DNA of 64,000 bases, from positions 124,001 to 188,000 of the forward strand of contig NZ_JOEH01000014.1 in NCBI RefSeq assembly GCF_000719095.1. Reading direction: 5' to 3'. The notes under the pieces were generated by a model. The model ran no database searches and was not told the origin of the DNA. It saw only the letters and a list, made by a program, of their open reading frames with translations. The position numbers and the translations under genes were made by a program. Shown here piece after piece: positions 8,380 to 17,334 of the stretch (position 1 is the stretch's first letter; each line of letters opens with the position of its first letter). The stretch is from Streptacidiphilus jeojiense. GTDB lineage: Bacteria > Actinomycetota > Actinomycetes > Streptomycetales > Streptomycetaceae.

Positions 8380-8771
8380 CCCTGCGGCGGCAGGGGGCGA
8401 AGGACGCAGAACTCGTTGCCCTCGGGGTCGGCCATGACCACCCAGCTCCGGTCGGGTCCCTGGCCCACGTCCGCCCTGGTGGCACCGAGACCGATCAGCC
8501 TGGTCACCTCGGCCTCGGTGCTGCCGTCGATCGGGCTGACGTCGAGGTGCAGCCGGTTCTTCACGGTTCTGCCCTCGGGCACCGGGATGAACAGCAGGGT
8601 GGGCGGCATCTGACTGGCCCTCACATCCTCCACGGTCGGCACCCAGGACCCGATCTCGACCATGTCCCCGCTGCGGTCGATCACCTTGAAGTCCAGGACC
8701 TCGCACCAGAACGCCGCGAGCCGCTCCGGATCGTGGCAGTCGATGACCAACTCGGTGAACCTACTCGTCAT
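8376..8771 (-). CDS. VOC (glyoxalase/bleomycin-resistance fold) family protein
   Basis: A 131-residue protein of the vicinal oxygen chelate superfamily: one pair of beta-alpha-beta-beta-beta modules. Typical positions are visible: ELVIDCHDPERLAAFW near the start, NRLHLDVSP mid-way (metal His) and MADPEGNEFCVL at the end. Small VOC proteins may bind antibiotics, be lyases or dioxygenases, or have no known ligand. ATG overlaps the stop of the IclR gene by four bases (ATGA), so it is translationally coupled and is the last gene of the GMC/ThDP operon. Confidence 0.85.
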   Translation of the reverse strand: MTSRFTELVIDCHDPERLAAFWCEVLDFKVIDRSGDMVEIGSWVPTVEDVRASQMPPTLLFIPVPEGRTVKNRLHLDVSPIDGSTEAEVTRLIGLGATRADVGQGPDRSWVVMADPEGNEFCVLRPLPPQG

Positions 8772-9655
8772 GACGCTCCCAGAAAGTGCGGACGGGACTC
8801 AGAGTATGCCGCCCCTCCGACGGATCGGTTCCGGTCGCCTTCGTCCAGGGTGAGGCGGCCATGGGTGCTCTCTCGGACCAGCTCCCGTGAGAGCGACAGC
8901 GCGGCGGTGCGCACGGCCGGGGCGAGGCGTTCCAGGTCGAGGCGGTGCGAGCCGCCGGTGATCGACACCGCAGCGATCACCCGGCGCCGGTGGTCGAAGA
9001 TCGGTGCCGCCACGGCGGTCACCCCGACCTCCGACTCCTCGCGGTTGAGCCCGTAGCCGCGGTCGAGGGTTCTGGCCAGGTCGGCCCGGAGCATGCCCGG
9101 AGTGATGATGGTGCGCGGGGTCAGTCGGGCCAGCCCCGCCTGCACCGCGCGGCGCAGGTGCTCGGGCGGGCCCAGCGCGAGGAAGAGCTTCCCGGTCGCG
9201 GTGCAGTGCGCGGGCAGTCGGCTGCCGACCCGGGAGACGATCGGCGTCGACCGCCGGCCGGACACCTTGTCCAGGAACAGGGTGTCCGTGCCGTCCTGGA
9301 CCGCGAGGTGGACGTTCTCATGGGTGGCCTCGTAGAGGTCCTCCAGGTACGGCAGGGCCGCTTCGCGCAGGCTGCGCTGACGCGGGGCGCGCTGGCCGAG
9401 CACGAACAGGCTCAGGCTGAGCCGGTAGCCGCCGCGGGTGCCGCGTTCGACGCCGCCCCAGGCGACCAACTGGGCCAGCAGCCGGTGCGCGGTCGGTTTG
9501 GCCAGGCCGGTGCGGGCGGACAGTTCGGCGAGGGTGAGCTCGGCGTCGCTCGGACCGAACGCGTCGAGCAGCAGCAGCCCGCGGGCCAGCACCGATTTCG
9601 GTACGGCGGCGCGGGGCTCCGGGGGCTGCGGGTCGACGGCACGGTGCTCGTCCAT
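8768..9655 (-). CDS. IclR family transcriptional regulator
   Basis: A 295-residue regulator: N-terminal winged HTH at about residues 20-80 (LLLLDAFG, LTLAELSARTGLAKPTAHRLL), then the IclR effector domain with GSRLPAHCTATGKLFLA and the C-terminal segment GYGLNREESEVGVTAVAAPIF, where the ligand-binding loop lies. IclR proteins usually sense aromatic acids, glyoxylate or other catabolic intermediates. It lies 7 bases after the ThDP enzyme gene in the same operon, so feedback control of that pathway is likely. The best candidate operator is in the divergent region near 13358-13380. Confidence 0.9.
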   Translation of the reverse strand: MDEHRAVDPQPPEPRAAVPKSVLARGLLLLDAFGPSDAELTLAELSARTGLAKPTAHRLLAQLVAWGGVERGTRGGYRLSLSLFVLGQRAPRQRSLREAALPYLEDLYEATHENVHLAVQDGTDTLFLDKVSGRRSTPIVSRVGSRLPAHCTATGKLFLALGPPEHLRRAVQAGLARLTPRTIITPGMLRADLARTLDRGYGLNREESEVGVTAVAAPIFDHRRRVIAAVSITGGSHRLDLERLAPAVRTAALSLSRELVRESTHGRLTLDEGDRNRSVGGAAYSESRPHFLGAS

Positions 9656-9662
9656 GTCAGGA

Positions 9663-11423
9663 TCATCGCCCGCGCCGGGAGAAAAGGGAACGGTCCGCAC
9701 CGGGGTAGCGGTGCTCCTCGGAGTGGCTGGTGACGGGGACGTCGACCAGCAGTGGTGCGTCCAGTTCGCCGACGGTCGCGGCGAGTTCGCGCAGCTGCGC
9801 GGCGCTGTCGACGCGCACGGCCTGGATGCCGAAGAACCTGGCGGCGTGGGACCAGTCGAGCCGACCGACGGTCGGAACCTCCCCCGGCCCTGGATCCAGA
9901 TCCAGATCCAGGCCCACGTAGGCGCGGGCGGCGGTGGACCGGCTCTGCTGGGCGTCCAGGGTCTCCTTCAGGGTGCGGTACTCGCTGTTGTTCATGACGA
10001 AGAACGCCACCGGGACCCGGTAGCGGGCCGCGCTCCACAGGCCCTGCACCCCGAACATGGCGCACCCGTCCCCGAGCACCGCGGCCACCGGTCGCCGTGG
10101 TGCGCCGAGGCGGGTGCCGACGGCCGCACCGATGCCCCAGCCCAGGCCGCCGCCGACGGTGTGGACGTAGGACCGCGGCCGGTCCTGGCGCAGCACGGTG
10201 CGCAGCTGCAGACCGGCCGTGATGGCCTCCTCGACGACGACGGTGTCCGGTGGCAGGCCGGCCGCGAGGGCGTGCACGGCGGCCAGCGGGTCGAGCGGGG
10301 CGGATCCGTAGCGGGCCAGGGCGTCCCGGTCGAGGGCGTCGCGTCGCGCGGTGTGCACCGCGCCGAGCCTGGCGGTCCGGTCCGCCGCCGCGCGCACCGG
10401 TCGCGCCCGCAGTTCCTCGGCGAGTCCTGCCAGCGAGGGCGCGAGGGCCCCGGCAAGCCCCAGCCGGACGGCGAAGTTGCGGCCGATCTCCTGCGGGTCG
10501 GCGTCGAGTTGAACGACCGTCAGCCCGTCCGGGATGGCTGGCCCCGATGAGTAGTGGTGCGGCATGAAGGCCCGGCAGCCCACGATGAGCAGCGCGTCGT
10601 GCGGGCGCAGCAGTTCGCGGACGGCGGCGTTGCGCGGCGGGAGCATGCCCGCGTAGAGGGAATGGCGGCCGGGGAAGTCGATCCCGTCGTTCATCGGCTG
10701 GTGGTAGACGGTGGCCCCGAGCCGTTCGGCGACCTGGACCAGTTCCGCCACCGCGCCGTCGCGCCCGACTCCGTCGCCCGCCACGATCACCGGATGCCGG
10801 GCGCCCGCCAGCACCGCAGCGGCGTCGGCGAGCCCGGTGGCCGGGCCCTGCGGGGTCCTGGTCGACCGCCCGGGCAGGTCGACGGGATCCTGCTCGGCCA
10901 GCAGGTCCATCGGGATCGACACGAAGACCGGTCCGGCCGGGGGCTGTGCGGCCAGTGCGAAGGCGCGCCGCAGCACGATCGGCAGGTCGGCGGCGCGGTG
11001 CACCTCGACGGCGGACTTGGCCACCGATGCGGCCATGGCCACCAGGTCCCCGCTGAGCATCGGGTCCTGCACCAGGTGGCGGCGGTCCTGCTGGCCGGCG
11101 GTGACCACCATCGGGGTCCGCGATCGGCTGGCGTTGATCATGCCGATCAGGCCGTTGGCGAGTCCGGCCGCGACATGCAGGCTGACGAACGCGGTCCGGC
11201 CGGTGGCCCGGGCGTAGCCGTCGGCCATCGCGACCGCCGAGGCCTCCTGCAGCGCAAGTACGTAGCGCAGGTCGGGTGCGTCGACCAGGGCGTCGGTGAA
11301 AGGGAGTTCGGTGGTGCCGGGATTGCCGAAGATCCGGTCGACGCCCTCCTCCCGGAGGATGGTGAGCAGCGCGTCCACCGGCCTGGCACGGAGCGTTCGG
11401 GGCGTGCGGGGCGGGGCGTTCAC
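9663..11423 (-). CDS. Thiamine-diphosphate enzyme, benzoylformate decarboxylase-like
   Basis: A 586-residue ThDP enzyme of the benzoylformate decarboxylase/2-oxoacid decarboxylase group. The N-terminal PYR domain carries the cofactor-activating Glu in LQEASAVAMADGYARATG; the loop GNPGTTELPF replaces the catalytic Ser26 of MdlC by Thr. The histidines equivalent to MdlC His70 (SLHVAAG) and His281 (MPHHYSSG) are kept. The PP domain has GDGCAM...NN (GDG-x(25-30)-NN). It is about 60 residues longer than MdlC. Expected reaction: non-oxidative decarboxylation of an aryl or other 2-oxoacid to an aldehyde. GTG 11423 overlaps the GMC gene stop (GTGA). Confidence 0.82.
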   Translation of the reverse strand: MNAPPRTPRTLRARPVDALLTILREEGVDRIFGNPGTTELPFTDALVDAPDLRYVLALQEASAVAMADGYARATGRTAFVSLHVAAGLANGLIGMINASRSRTPMVVTAGQQDRRHLVQDPMLSGDLVAMAASVAKSAVEVHRAADLPIVLRRAFALAAQPPAGPVFVSIPMDLLAEQDPVDLPGRSTRTPQGPATGLADAAAVLAGARHPVIVAGDGVGRDGAVAELVQVAERLGATVYHQPMNDGIDFPGRHSLYAGMLPPRNAAVRELLRPHDALLIVGCRAFMPHHYSSGPAIPDGLTVVQLDADPQEIGRNFAVRLGLAGALAPSLAGLAEELRARPVRAAADRTARLGAVHTARRDALDRDALARYGSAPLDPLAAVHALAAGLPPDTVVVEEAITAGLQLRTVLRQDRPRSYVHTVGGGLGWGIGAAVGTRLGAPRRPVAAVLGDGCAMFGVQGLWSAARYRVPVAFFVMNNSEYRTLKETLDAQQSRSTAARAYVGLDLDLDPGPGEVPTVGRLDWSHAARFFGIQAVRVDSAAQLRELAATVGELDAPLLVDVPVTSHSEEHRYPGADRSLFSRRGR

Positions 11424-13312
11424 CGTGGCAGCTCCTTCGCGAGGTGGTCGGCGACCCTGGCGGCGAGCGCCATGACGGTCAGGGAGGGGTTGACCGACAG
11501 CGACGCCGGGATCAGCGAGGCGTCGCCGACGTAGAGTCCGGTGACGCCGCGCACCTGTCCGTTGCCGTCGACGGCTGAACGGTCCGGGTCGTCGCCCATC
11601 GGCACGCTGCCCTGGACGTGCGAGCTGGAGAGACTGCTCCTGACCACCGCGCGGGCTCCGGCTGCCCGCAGCGCCGCGACCGCGAAGTCGAGTGCCCGGT
11701 CCAGCCGGTGGCGTTCGGTCGCCGAGAAGCGCTTGGTGACCACGGCGTGGCCGCGCGGGTCCAGATCCACCGTGCCGGTGTTCTCGTCGGTGGCCATCAC
11801 CAGCAGCCCGGCCCAGCGCCGGTACGCCGCCACGGTCGCGGTGAGTTCGGCGCCCCACAGCGGCCGGGCGCCGTCGTCCACCAGGGACTGGGCGAAGGAC
11901 ACCGGGTCCTGGATGGTGGTGCCCTCGATCACGAAGCCGCCGTCGGAGTCGCGCTGGTGGTCCAGGGTGTGCGCGCTGATCGGGTAGACCATGTGGCAGT
12001 CCTGGTCCTCGTCGAAGAGCCCGTACACCAGCCGGGCCGGGTGCAGGCCCAGCGTGCGGCCCGCCAGTCTGCTGGAGGGGCTGTCGAGTTCGGTGAACTC
12101 CGGGCTGCGGAGCAGGATCTGAGGGGTGTTCAGGGCGCCCGCGGCGAGGACGACGGTGTCGGCCGCGATGGTGCCGCTGCCGCCGTCGGGGCCGGTCACG
12201 GCGACGCCGACGGCCCTGGCCCGGCCGCCGGAGCGGTCGATGAGGACCCGGTCCACCAGCGTGCCGGTCCGCAGCCGGATGCTGCCGCGCCCCAGGGCCG
12301 GGGCGATGAACGTGTTGAGCGCGGACTTCCCCGCGTTGCTGGGGCAGCCGGTCAGGCAGGCGCCGCAGCGGGTGCAGTTGTGGTCGGTGTACGAGTCCAC
12401 CGGCTGCCAGGACGCGCCGAGCGCGGCGAGTCCGCGCCCGACCCGGTGCACGCTGGGGGTCCAGTCGGAGCGGGGACGGACGCCGAGCCAGGACTCGACC
12501 CGCTCGTACCAGGGCTGGAGGTCGGCCGGGGCGAAGGGGCGCCCGTGCGGGCCCAGCAGTCCGGTGCGGGCGTGGAACTTGGCGATGTCCTCGGGGTGGG
12601 CCCGCATAGCGACCTTGGTGTTGATCACCGTCGAGCCTCCGACGCACCGGCCGGCCAGCAGCGCGACCTGCCCGGCCGGATCGTCCGGGTCCACCGCGAA
12701 CCGCGCGGGCCACCACAGCCGGTCCCGCGCCTCCAGCTCGAAGCGGGTGTACGAGTCGGCCTGGTGCAGTCCGCCCGCCTCGACCAGCAGCACGTCGTGG
12801 CCGAGGGCGCCGAGTTCGGCGGCGATCAGGCCACCGCCCGCGCCCGATCCGACGACGACCACCGCAGCCCGGTCGCCGCCGCCGTCGTCGTCGAGCCCGC
12901 TGCCACGACCGCCGCCGACCTGCGGCCGCGCGGACGCGTCCAGGAACCCCCAGTCCTTGCGCAGCCGCCGGGCCGCCGGCGGGTCGAAGCCGATGGCGGC
13001 GTGCCCGCCGGGTCCGGGACGGCCCGGCGCCAGGTAGTCGCCGTAGTAGGCCTCGACGGCCAGAGCGCGCAGTGTCTCGAACGCCTCGGTGTCGACCATG
13101 CGCTCCGGCGTCGGCGCGCCGGCGGCGACGCCGATCGCCGCATGCACCGCGTCCTCCTCGGCCAGCGACATCCGCTCCAACGCACGCTCGATGTAGTCGA
13201 CCGCGCCGACCTCGACCGAGCCGGGGACCACGAGGTCGCAGAACCGCGCGAGCATCCGTGCTTCGGTCCCGCCCAACCTCGCGGGCTGCGGCTGCGGCTG
13301 CGATTGCGACAT
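11420..13312 (-). CDS. GMC family FAD-dependent oxidoreductase with N-terminal extension
   Basis: A 630-residue flavoprotein. Residues 1-130 look like the gluconate-2-dehydrogenase subunit-3-type helical extension seen in long-chain alcohol oxidases. The FAD Rossmann motif is VVVGSGAGGGLIAAEL, followed by LLVEAGG. The GMC signatures GGSTVINTK and GALNTPQILL are present. A CTRCGACLTGCPSNAGKSALN segment (CTRCGACLTGCP) gives three to four clustered Cys, as in cholesterol-oxidase-like and plant FAO-type members. The C-terminal catalytic His and Asn regions are SSSHVQGSVPMG and SVNPSLTVMALA. Likely oxidises a hydroxyl group to a carbonyl; paired with the ThDP enzyme, a 2-hydroxyacid to 2-oxoacid role is possible. 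Start ATG 13312 is chosen; 13423 is an alternative. Confidence 0.85.
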   Translation of the reverse strand: MSQSQPQPQPARLGGTEARMLARFCDLVVPGSVEVGAVDYIERALERMSLAEEDAVHAAIGVAAGAPTPERMVDTEAFETLRALAVEAYYGDYLAPGRPGPGGHAAIGFDPPAARRLRKDWGFLDASARPQVGGGRGSGLDDDGGGDRAAVVVVGSGAGGGLIAAELGALGHDVLLVEAGGLHQADSYTRFELEARDRLWWPARFAVDPDDPAGQVALLAGRCVGGSTVINTKVAMRAHPEDIAKFHARTGLLGPHGRPFAPADLQPWYERVESWLGVRPRSDWTPSVHRVGRGLAALGASWQPVDSYTDHNCTRCGACLTGCPSNAGKSALNTFIAPALGRGSIRLRTGTLVDRVLIDRSGGRARAVGVAVTGPDGGSGTIAADTVVLAAGALNTPQILLRSPEFTELDSPSSRLAGRTLGLHPARLVYGLFDEDQDCHMVYPISAHTLDHQRDSDGGFVIEGTTIQDPVSFAQSLVDDGARPLWGAELTATVAAYRRWAGLLVMATDENTGTVDLDPRGHAVVTKRFSATERHRLDRALDFAVAALRAAGARAVVRSSLSSSHVQGSVPMGDDPDRSAVDGNGQVRGVTGLYVGDASLIPASLSVNPSLTVMALAARVADHLAKELPR

Positions 13313-13357
13313 GCCGTCGAGACTGTGCCCCGCCGGTCCGGGTGCACAAGCTCGGCA

Positions 13358-13380
13358 TTCCGTCCAGTGGAACGTGTTCC
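13358..13380. promoter_or_regulatory. Candidate IclR operator in the divergent GMC/ABC region
   Basis: TTCC-N7-GGAA is followed by GGAAC-GT-GTTCC (13369-13380), giving two overlapping dyads between the divergent GMC operon (start 13312) and the ABC importer (start 13489). IclR proteins bind dyads with TTCC/GGAA arms. The 176-base region contains no gene. Confidence 0.35.
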
Positions 13381-13488
13381 TTGCCCCCGCACCGAACCCG
13401 GCGCAGCCTTCCAGCCAGCCCACCTGGCATCACACCTGACATCCCATCAGCCGTCCCGCCAGCCGTCGCGCCGACAGGAGCAGTCGCC

Positions 13489-14559
13489 ATGACCCAGCCG
13501 GTCACCGCCGAGGAGAGCACGGCGGACCGTTCGCACGGCGCGGGGCCCCGGGGACGGGCCTGGCGCCGCCGCCTGATGCGCGACGAGCTCGGTGTGAGTC
13601 TGGTACTGGTCCTGCTCGTCGCCGCGGCCGGGATCGCGCACCCCGCCTTCGTGCACAAGGACAACCTGCTGTCGATCGCTCAGAACTCCTCGTACGTGGG
13701 CCTGATGGCGGTCGGGATGGTCTTCGCACTGGCCATGCGCGAGGTCGACCTGTCCGTGGGCGGCACCTACACGCTGTGCCTGGTGGTCGGCGCGGTGCTG
13801 ATCCGCGACGGCACCGATCCCTGGCTCTCGCTGCTGGTCACCCTGCCGCTGGCGGCCCTGCTCGGCGCGTTCAACGGACTGGTCACCACGGTCCTGGAGA
13901 TCCCCTCGTTCATCGTCACGCTGGGGACGGCGATGCTCTACCGCGGGATGGCGCTGGCACTGGCCGACGGGCGGCAGATCAGCAATCTGCCGGCCGGCAA
14001 CTCGTTCTTCACGGTCCTGGGCGGCACCGTGCTCTCGGTGCCGACCTCGGTGTGGGTGCTGCTGGTCGCCCTGATCGTGTTCACCGTGGTGCTGACCCGG
14101 ACCCGGTTCGGTGCCCAGGTGAGGGCGATCGGTTCGAACCCGGAAGCGGCGCGGTTCAGCGGTCTGCCGATCACCCGGACCCGGATCAAGGCGCTGGCGC
14201 TGACCGGTCTGATGTCCGGCGTCGCCGGGGCGCTGGCGCTGGCGTTCTTCATCGCCGGTGACCCGACCGTGGGCCAGGGCTACGAGCTGACCGCGATCGC
14301 CGCCTGCATCATCGGCGGCACCTCGCTGGCGGGAGGGCGCGGCTCGGTGCCCGGCGCGGTGTTCGGCTCGCTGATCCTCTCCGTGGTCGCCGCCGCCCTG
14401 GTCTTCTTCCAGGTCCCGATCAACTGGACCACCTTCGCCACCGGCGCGGTGATCCTGCTGGCCGTGGCGCTGGACAGCGCGCTGCGCCGCTCGCGCGGAG
14501 TGGGGCTGAAACAGGGCGCGGCCGCGGTGGTCTCCCGGCTGTTCCGCCGGTCCGCCTGA
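13489..14559 (+). CDS. Ribose/xylose-type ABC transporter permease (RbsC family)
   Basis: A 356-residue inner-membrane permease with about ten helices. Family marks are AMREVDLSVGGTYTL (the RbsC E-x-D-L-S-V-G motif), a mid-protein AIGSNPEAARFSGLPI (coupling region contacting the ATPase) and IIGGTSLAGGRGSVPGAVFGSL. It should form the homodimeric channel of a carbohydrate-uptake-2 importer. ACAGGAG lies nine bases before the ATG. Order permease, binding protein, ATPase, then SDR is unusual, since most CUT2 operons start with the binding protein or ATPase. Confidence 0.92.
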   Translation: MTQPVTAEESTADRSHGAGPRGRAWRRRLMRDELGVSLVLVLLVAAAGIAHPAFVHKDNLLSIAQNSSYVGLMAVGMVFALAMREVDLSVGGTYTLCLVVGAVLIRDGTDPWLSLLVTLPLAALLGAFNGLVTTVLEIPSFIVTLGTAMLYRGMALALADGRQISNLPAGNSFFTVLGGTVLSVPTSVWVLLVALIVFTVVLTRTRFGAQVRAIGSNPEAARFSGLPITRTRIKALALTGLMSGVAGALALAFFIAGDPTVGQGYELTAIAACIIGGTSLAGGRGSVPGAVFGSLILSVVAAALVFFQVPINWTTFATGAVILLAVALDSALRRSRGVGLKQGAAAVVSRLFRRSA

Positions 14560-14602
14560 CGCACCGACACCATCCGACCCACCGCAGGACAGGAGAAGTG
14601 AC

Positions 14603-15724
14603 GTGAGACGCACCGACCCGCACCTTCGGGGCCGCCCGACCCGCAGGTCCGCGGCCCTGGCCGCAGCCGCCGCGGCGGCGCTCGTGCTGAGCGCGTGCTC
14701 CAGCGGCAGCGCCGGCGGCGGCAGTTCCGCCGGCTCCGGCTCCGGCGCAGGCTCCGGCGCCAAGCTGAAGATGGGCATCGCGGTCGCCAACATCAGCCTC
14801 AACTTCGCCCACGAGATGGTGCTCGGCGCGCAGTCGGCGGCCGACCACGCCGGCGGGGTCGACTGGACCGCGGTCGGCCCGCCGAACACCGACGGCCCCG
14901 CCGAGCAGCAGCTCTTCACCAGCCTGACCAGCACCGCCCACGACGGCGTGGTGCTGGAGAACCTGGACCCGCCGATCTTCACCCGCCCCGCCGCGCAGGC
15001 GGTAGCCAAGGGCGTGCCGATCGTGGCCCTGGACACCTCGCCCACCCCGGGCTCCGGCGTCACCTTCTACGTGGGCAACGACAACTACCAGCTCGGGGTG
15101 GAGCTCGCCCAGGAGACCCTCAAGCGGCTGGGCACCGACCCGCACGGCACCGTGGTCGTCGGCGAACCCAACCCGGGCACCCCGGTGCTGGACTCCCGGG
15201 CCAAGGGCATCAAGGACACCCTGAACGCCAAGGCACCGGGGATCACCGTGCTCGGCCCGTTCCAGACCTACAGCGACCCGGCGCAGAACTACAGCGCCTG
15301 GCTCTCCCAGGTGCACGCGCAGCCGCACGCGCTGGCCTTCCTGGGCGTCGGCGACGCGGACTCCTACGACCTCGCCAGGATCAAGCAGCAGGAGAAGGGC
15401 AGCTACCTGGTCGCCGGCATGGACGTGGACGCCAAGACACTGGAGGACGTCAAGGCCGGACTCGACTTCGTCACCATCGACCCGGAGCACTTCCTCAAGG
15501 GGTACATCGCCACCACCCTGCTGATCGACGCGGTGAAGCAGCACAAGAGCCTGCCCCAGGGCTGGTTCGAGACCCCGGGACTGGTGGTGGACCAGTCCAA
15601 CGTCGACGCCATCATCCAGCGCGAGACCTCCGCGCAGGCCGCCTACAGCTGGTACAAGTCCCAGATCGACTCGCTGCTCGGCGATGTCGCCGCCAACCTG
15701 AAGCCCCTGTCCGATGCCCGCTGA
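14603..15724 (+). CDS. Sugar-binding lipoprotein of the ribose-type ABC importer
   Basis: A 373-residue lipoprotein. Twin-Arg-like RPTRRSAALAAA and lipobox LSAC (Cys about residue 31) are followed by a Gly/Ser linker. The mature part is a periplasmic-binding-protein type 1 (RbsB-like) domain: LKMGIAVANISLNF, AVGPPNTDGPAEQ, VPIVALDTS, TLLIDAVKQ. It would deliver ligand to the RbsC-type permease. AGGAG seven bases before GTG. Its last 11 bases overlap the start of the ATPase gene. The ligand is probably a sugar or polyol, but members also bind autoinducer-2 and purines. Confidence 0.9.
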   Translation: MRRTDPHLRGRPTRRSAALAAAAAAALVLSACSSGSAGGGSSAGSGSGAGSGAKLKMGIAVANISLNFAHEMVLGAQSAADHAGGVDWTAVGPPNTDGPAEQQLFTSLTSTAHDGVVLENLDPPIFTRPAAQAVAKGVPIVALDTSPTPGSGVTFYVGNDNYQLGVELAQETLKRLGTDPHGTVVVGEPNPGTPVLDSRAKGIKDTLNAKAPGITVLGPFQTYSDPAQNYSAWLSQVHAQPHALAFLGVGDADSYDLARIKQQEKGSYLVAGMDVDAKTLEDVKAGLDFVTIDPEHFLKGYIATTLLIDAVKQHKSLPQGWFETPGLVVDQSNVDAIIQRETSAQAAYSWYKSQIDSLLGDVAANLKPLSDAR

Positions 15725-17288
15725 GCACGTCGGCCCTCCCCCGGTGCCGCCGCACCCGCCCCGGACGGTGCTGGCCGCCACCGCCGTCGGCAAGCGCTAC
15801 GACGGGATCCCCGTCCTGGCCGAGGCGGGGATCACGCTGCGCGCCGGCGAGGTGCACGCCCTGGTCGGCGAGAACGGGGCCGGCAAGTCGACCCTGGTCA
15901 AGATCCTCTCCGGGGTGGTGCGCCCGGACACCGGACGGGTGCTGCTCGACGGCCGGGAGGTCGCCTTCGCCACCTCCCGGCAGGCCTCGGCCGCCGGCGT
16001 CGCCCTGGTCTCGCAGGAGCTCGCGATCTTCGGCGACCTCAGCGTCGCGGAGAACCTCTTCCCGCACGGCCTGCCCCGCCGCGCCGGGCTGACCAGCAAC
16101 GCCGAGGCCGAACGGCGCGCCCGGCCGGTCCTGGACGAGCTCGGGCTGCGGCTACGGCTGGACACCAGGGCCGGGGACCTCGACCTGGCCGACCGTCAAC
16201 TGCTGGAGATCTGCCGGGCGCTGCTGACCGAACCACGGGTGCTCATCCTGGACGAGCCCACCTCGGCGCTCCCCAAGGAGGCGGTGGACAGGCTGGCCGC
16301 CGTGCTGCTGCGCACCCGCGGCCGGGGCATCGCGGTCCTCTACATCTCGCACTACCTGGAGGAGGTGCTGCGGTTCTCGCAGCGGGTGACCGTGCTGCGC
16401 GACGGCCGGGTCACCCTCGGCGGCGCGGAGATCGCCACGGTGGACCTGGCCGCCCTGGTGACCGCGATGCTCGGCGAGGAACACGCCGCGCCCGAACCCC
16501 GTGCCGCGCCCGCACCCGCACCCGCTTCCGGCCCGGCCCGGGAACCCGGCGCGGCCGCCGTGGTCCTGGACTCGGTGACCGTCCCCGGCCGGCTGGACCG
16601 CGTCTCGCTGACCGCGCGCCGCCGCGAGGTCGTCGGTCTGGCGGGGCTTCAGGGCGCCGGTCACCTCACGGTCCTGGAGGTCACCGGCGGCCGGGCCCGA
16701 CCGGCGTCCGGCAGCGTGCGGCTGCCCGGCGGGGTCGCGCCGCGTTCGCTGCGGCAGGCGACCGGGCATGGGGTCGCGTTCGTCCCCAGCGACCGCAAGC
16801 GCTACGGACTGATGCTGGACCGGCCGGTCTGGGAGAACATCACCTCGGTGAGCTGGCTCGGCCTGCACCGCGGCGGTCTGCTGCTGCACCGCCGCGCACT
16901 GGTGGACCGGGCCGCCCGCAGCGCCCGGAGCCTGCGCGTGGACGGCGGCGTGCACCGCAGGACCGGCGAGCTGTCGGGCGGCAACCAGCAGAAGGTGGTG
17001 TTCGCCAAGTGGCTCGACACCGACCCCTCGGTCATGCTGCTGGACGATCCGACCCGAGGCGTCGACATCCGTGCCCGCGCCGAGATGCACGCCGTCATCC
17101 GCGCCCTCGCCGACGAGGGCAGAGAGGGCAGAGCCGTCCTGGTCGCCTCGACGGACCTGTCCGAACTCGTCGAGCTGTGCGACCGTGTGCTGGTCCTCCA
17201 GCGCGGACGGATCGTCGACGAGCTCAGCGGCGAGCGGCTGACCCAGCAGGCGCTGAGCGTGTCGATGAACGCCGGATTCGCGGGGTGA
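15714..17288 (+). CDS. Two-domain sugar ABC transporter ATPase (RbsA/MglA family)
   Basis: A 524-residue fused ATPase. Domain 1 has Walker A GENGAGKST, Walker B VLILDEPTSAL, but its signature motif is DLDLADRQLLEI rather than LSxGxxQ. Domain 2 has the degenerate Walker A GLQGAGHLT, an intact signature LSGGNQQKVV and Walker B VMLLDDPTRGVD. Such asymmetry is known in the family, so one composite ATP site is probably weak. A linker rich in Ala/Pro (about residues 260-285) joins the halves. The gene overlaps the binding-protein gene by 11 bases and is followed by an SDR gene 46 bases on. Confidence 0.92.
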   Translation: MPAEHVGPPPVPPHPPRTVLAATAVGKRYDGIPVLAEAGITLRAGEVHALVGENGAGKSTLVKILSGVVRPDTGRVLLDGREVAFATSRQASAAGVALVSQELAIFGDLSVAENLFPHGLPRRAGLTSNAEAERRARPVLDELGLRLRLDTRAGDLDLADRQLLEICRALLTEPRVLILDEPTSALPKEAVDRLAAVLLRTRGRGIAVLYISHYLEEVLRFSQRVTVLRDGRVTLGGAEIATVDLAALVTAMLGEEHAAPEPRAAPAPAPASGPAREPGAAAVVLDSVTVPGRLDRVSLTARRREVVGLAGLQGAGHLTVLEVTGGRARPASGSVRLPGGVAPRSLRQATGHGVAFVPSDRKRYGLMLDRPVWENITSVSWLGLHRGGLLLHRRALVDRAARSARSLRVDGGVHRRTGELSGGNQQKVVFAKWLDTDPSVMLLDDPTRGVDIRARAEMHAVIRALADEGREGRAVLVASTDLSELVELCDRVLVLQRGRIVDELSGERLTQQALSVSMNAGFAG

Positions 17289-17334
17289 CCGGCGGCGCGA
17301 GCGGAGAGCCGAGAGCGGAGAGCGGGGTACCCGG

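Noticed and set aside
9663..13664. A single 1333-codon open frame on the minus strand spanning the GMC and ThDP region
   Set aside because: Its first part runs through the GMC gene out of frame with composition typical of high-GC shadow frames; only the last 586 codons form a real protein with its own GTG start.
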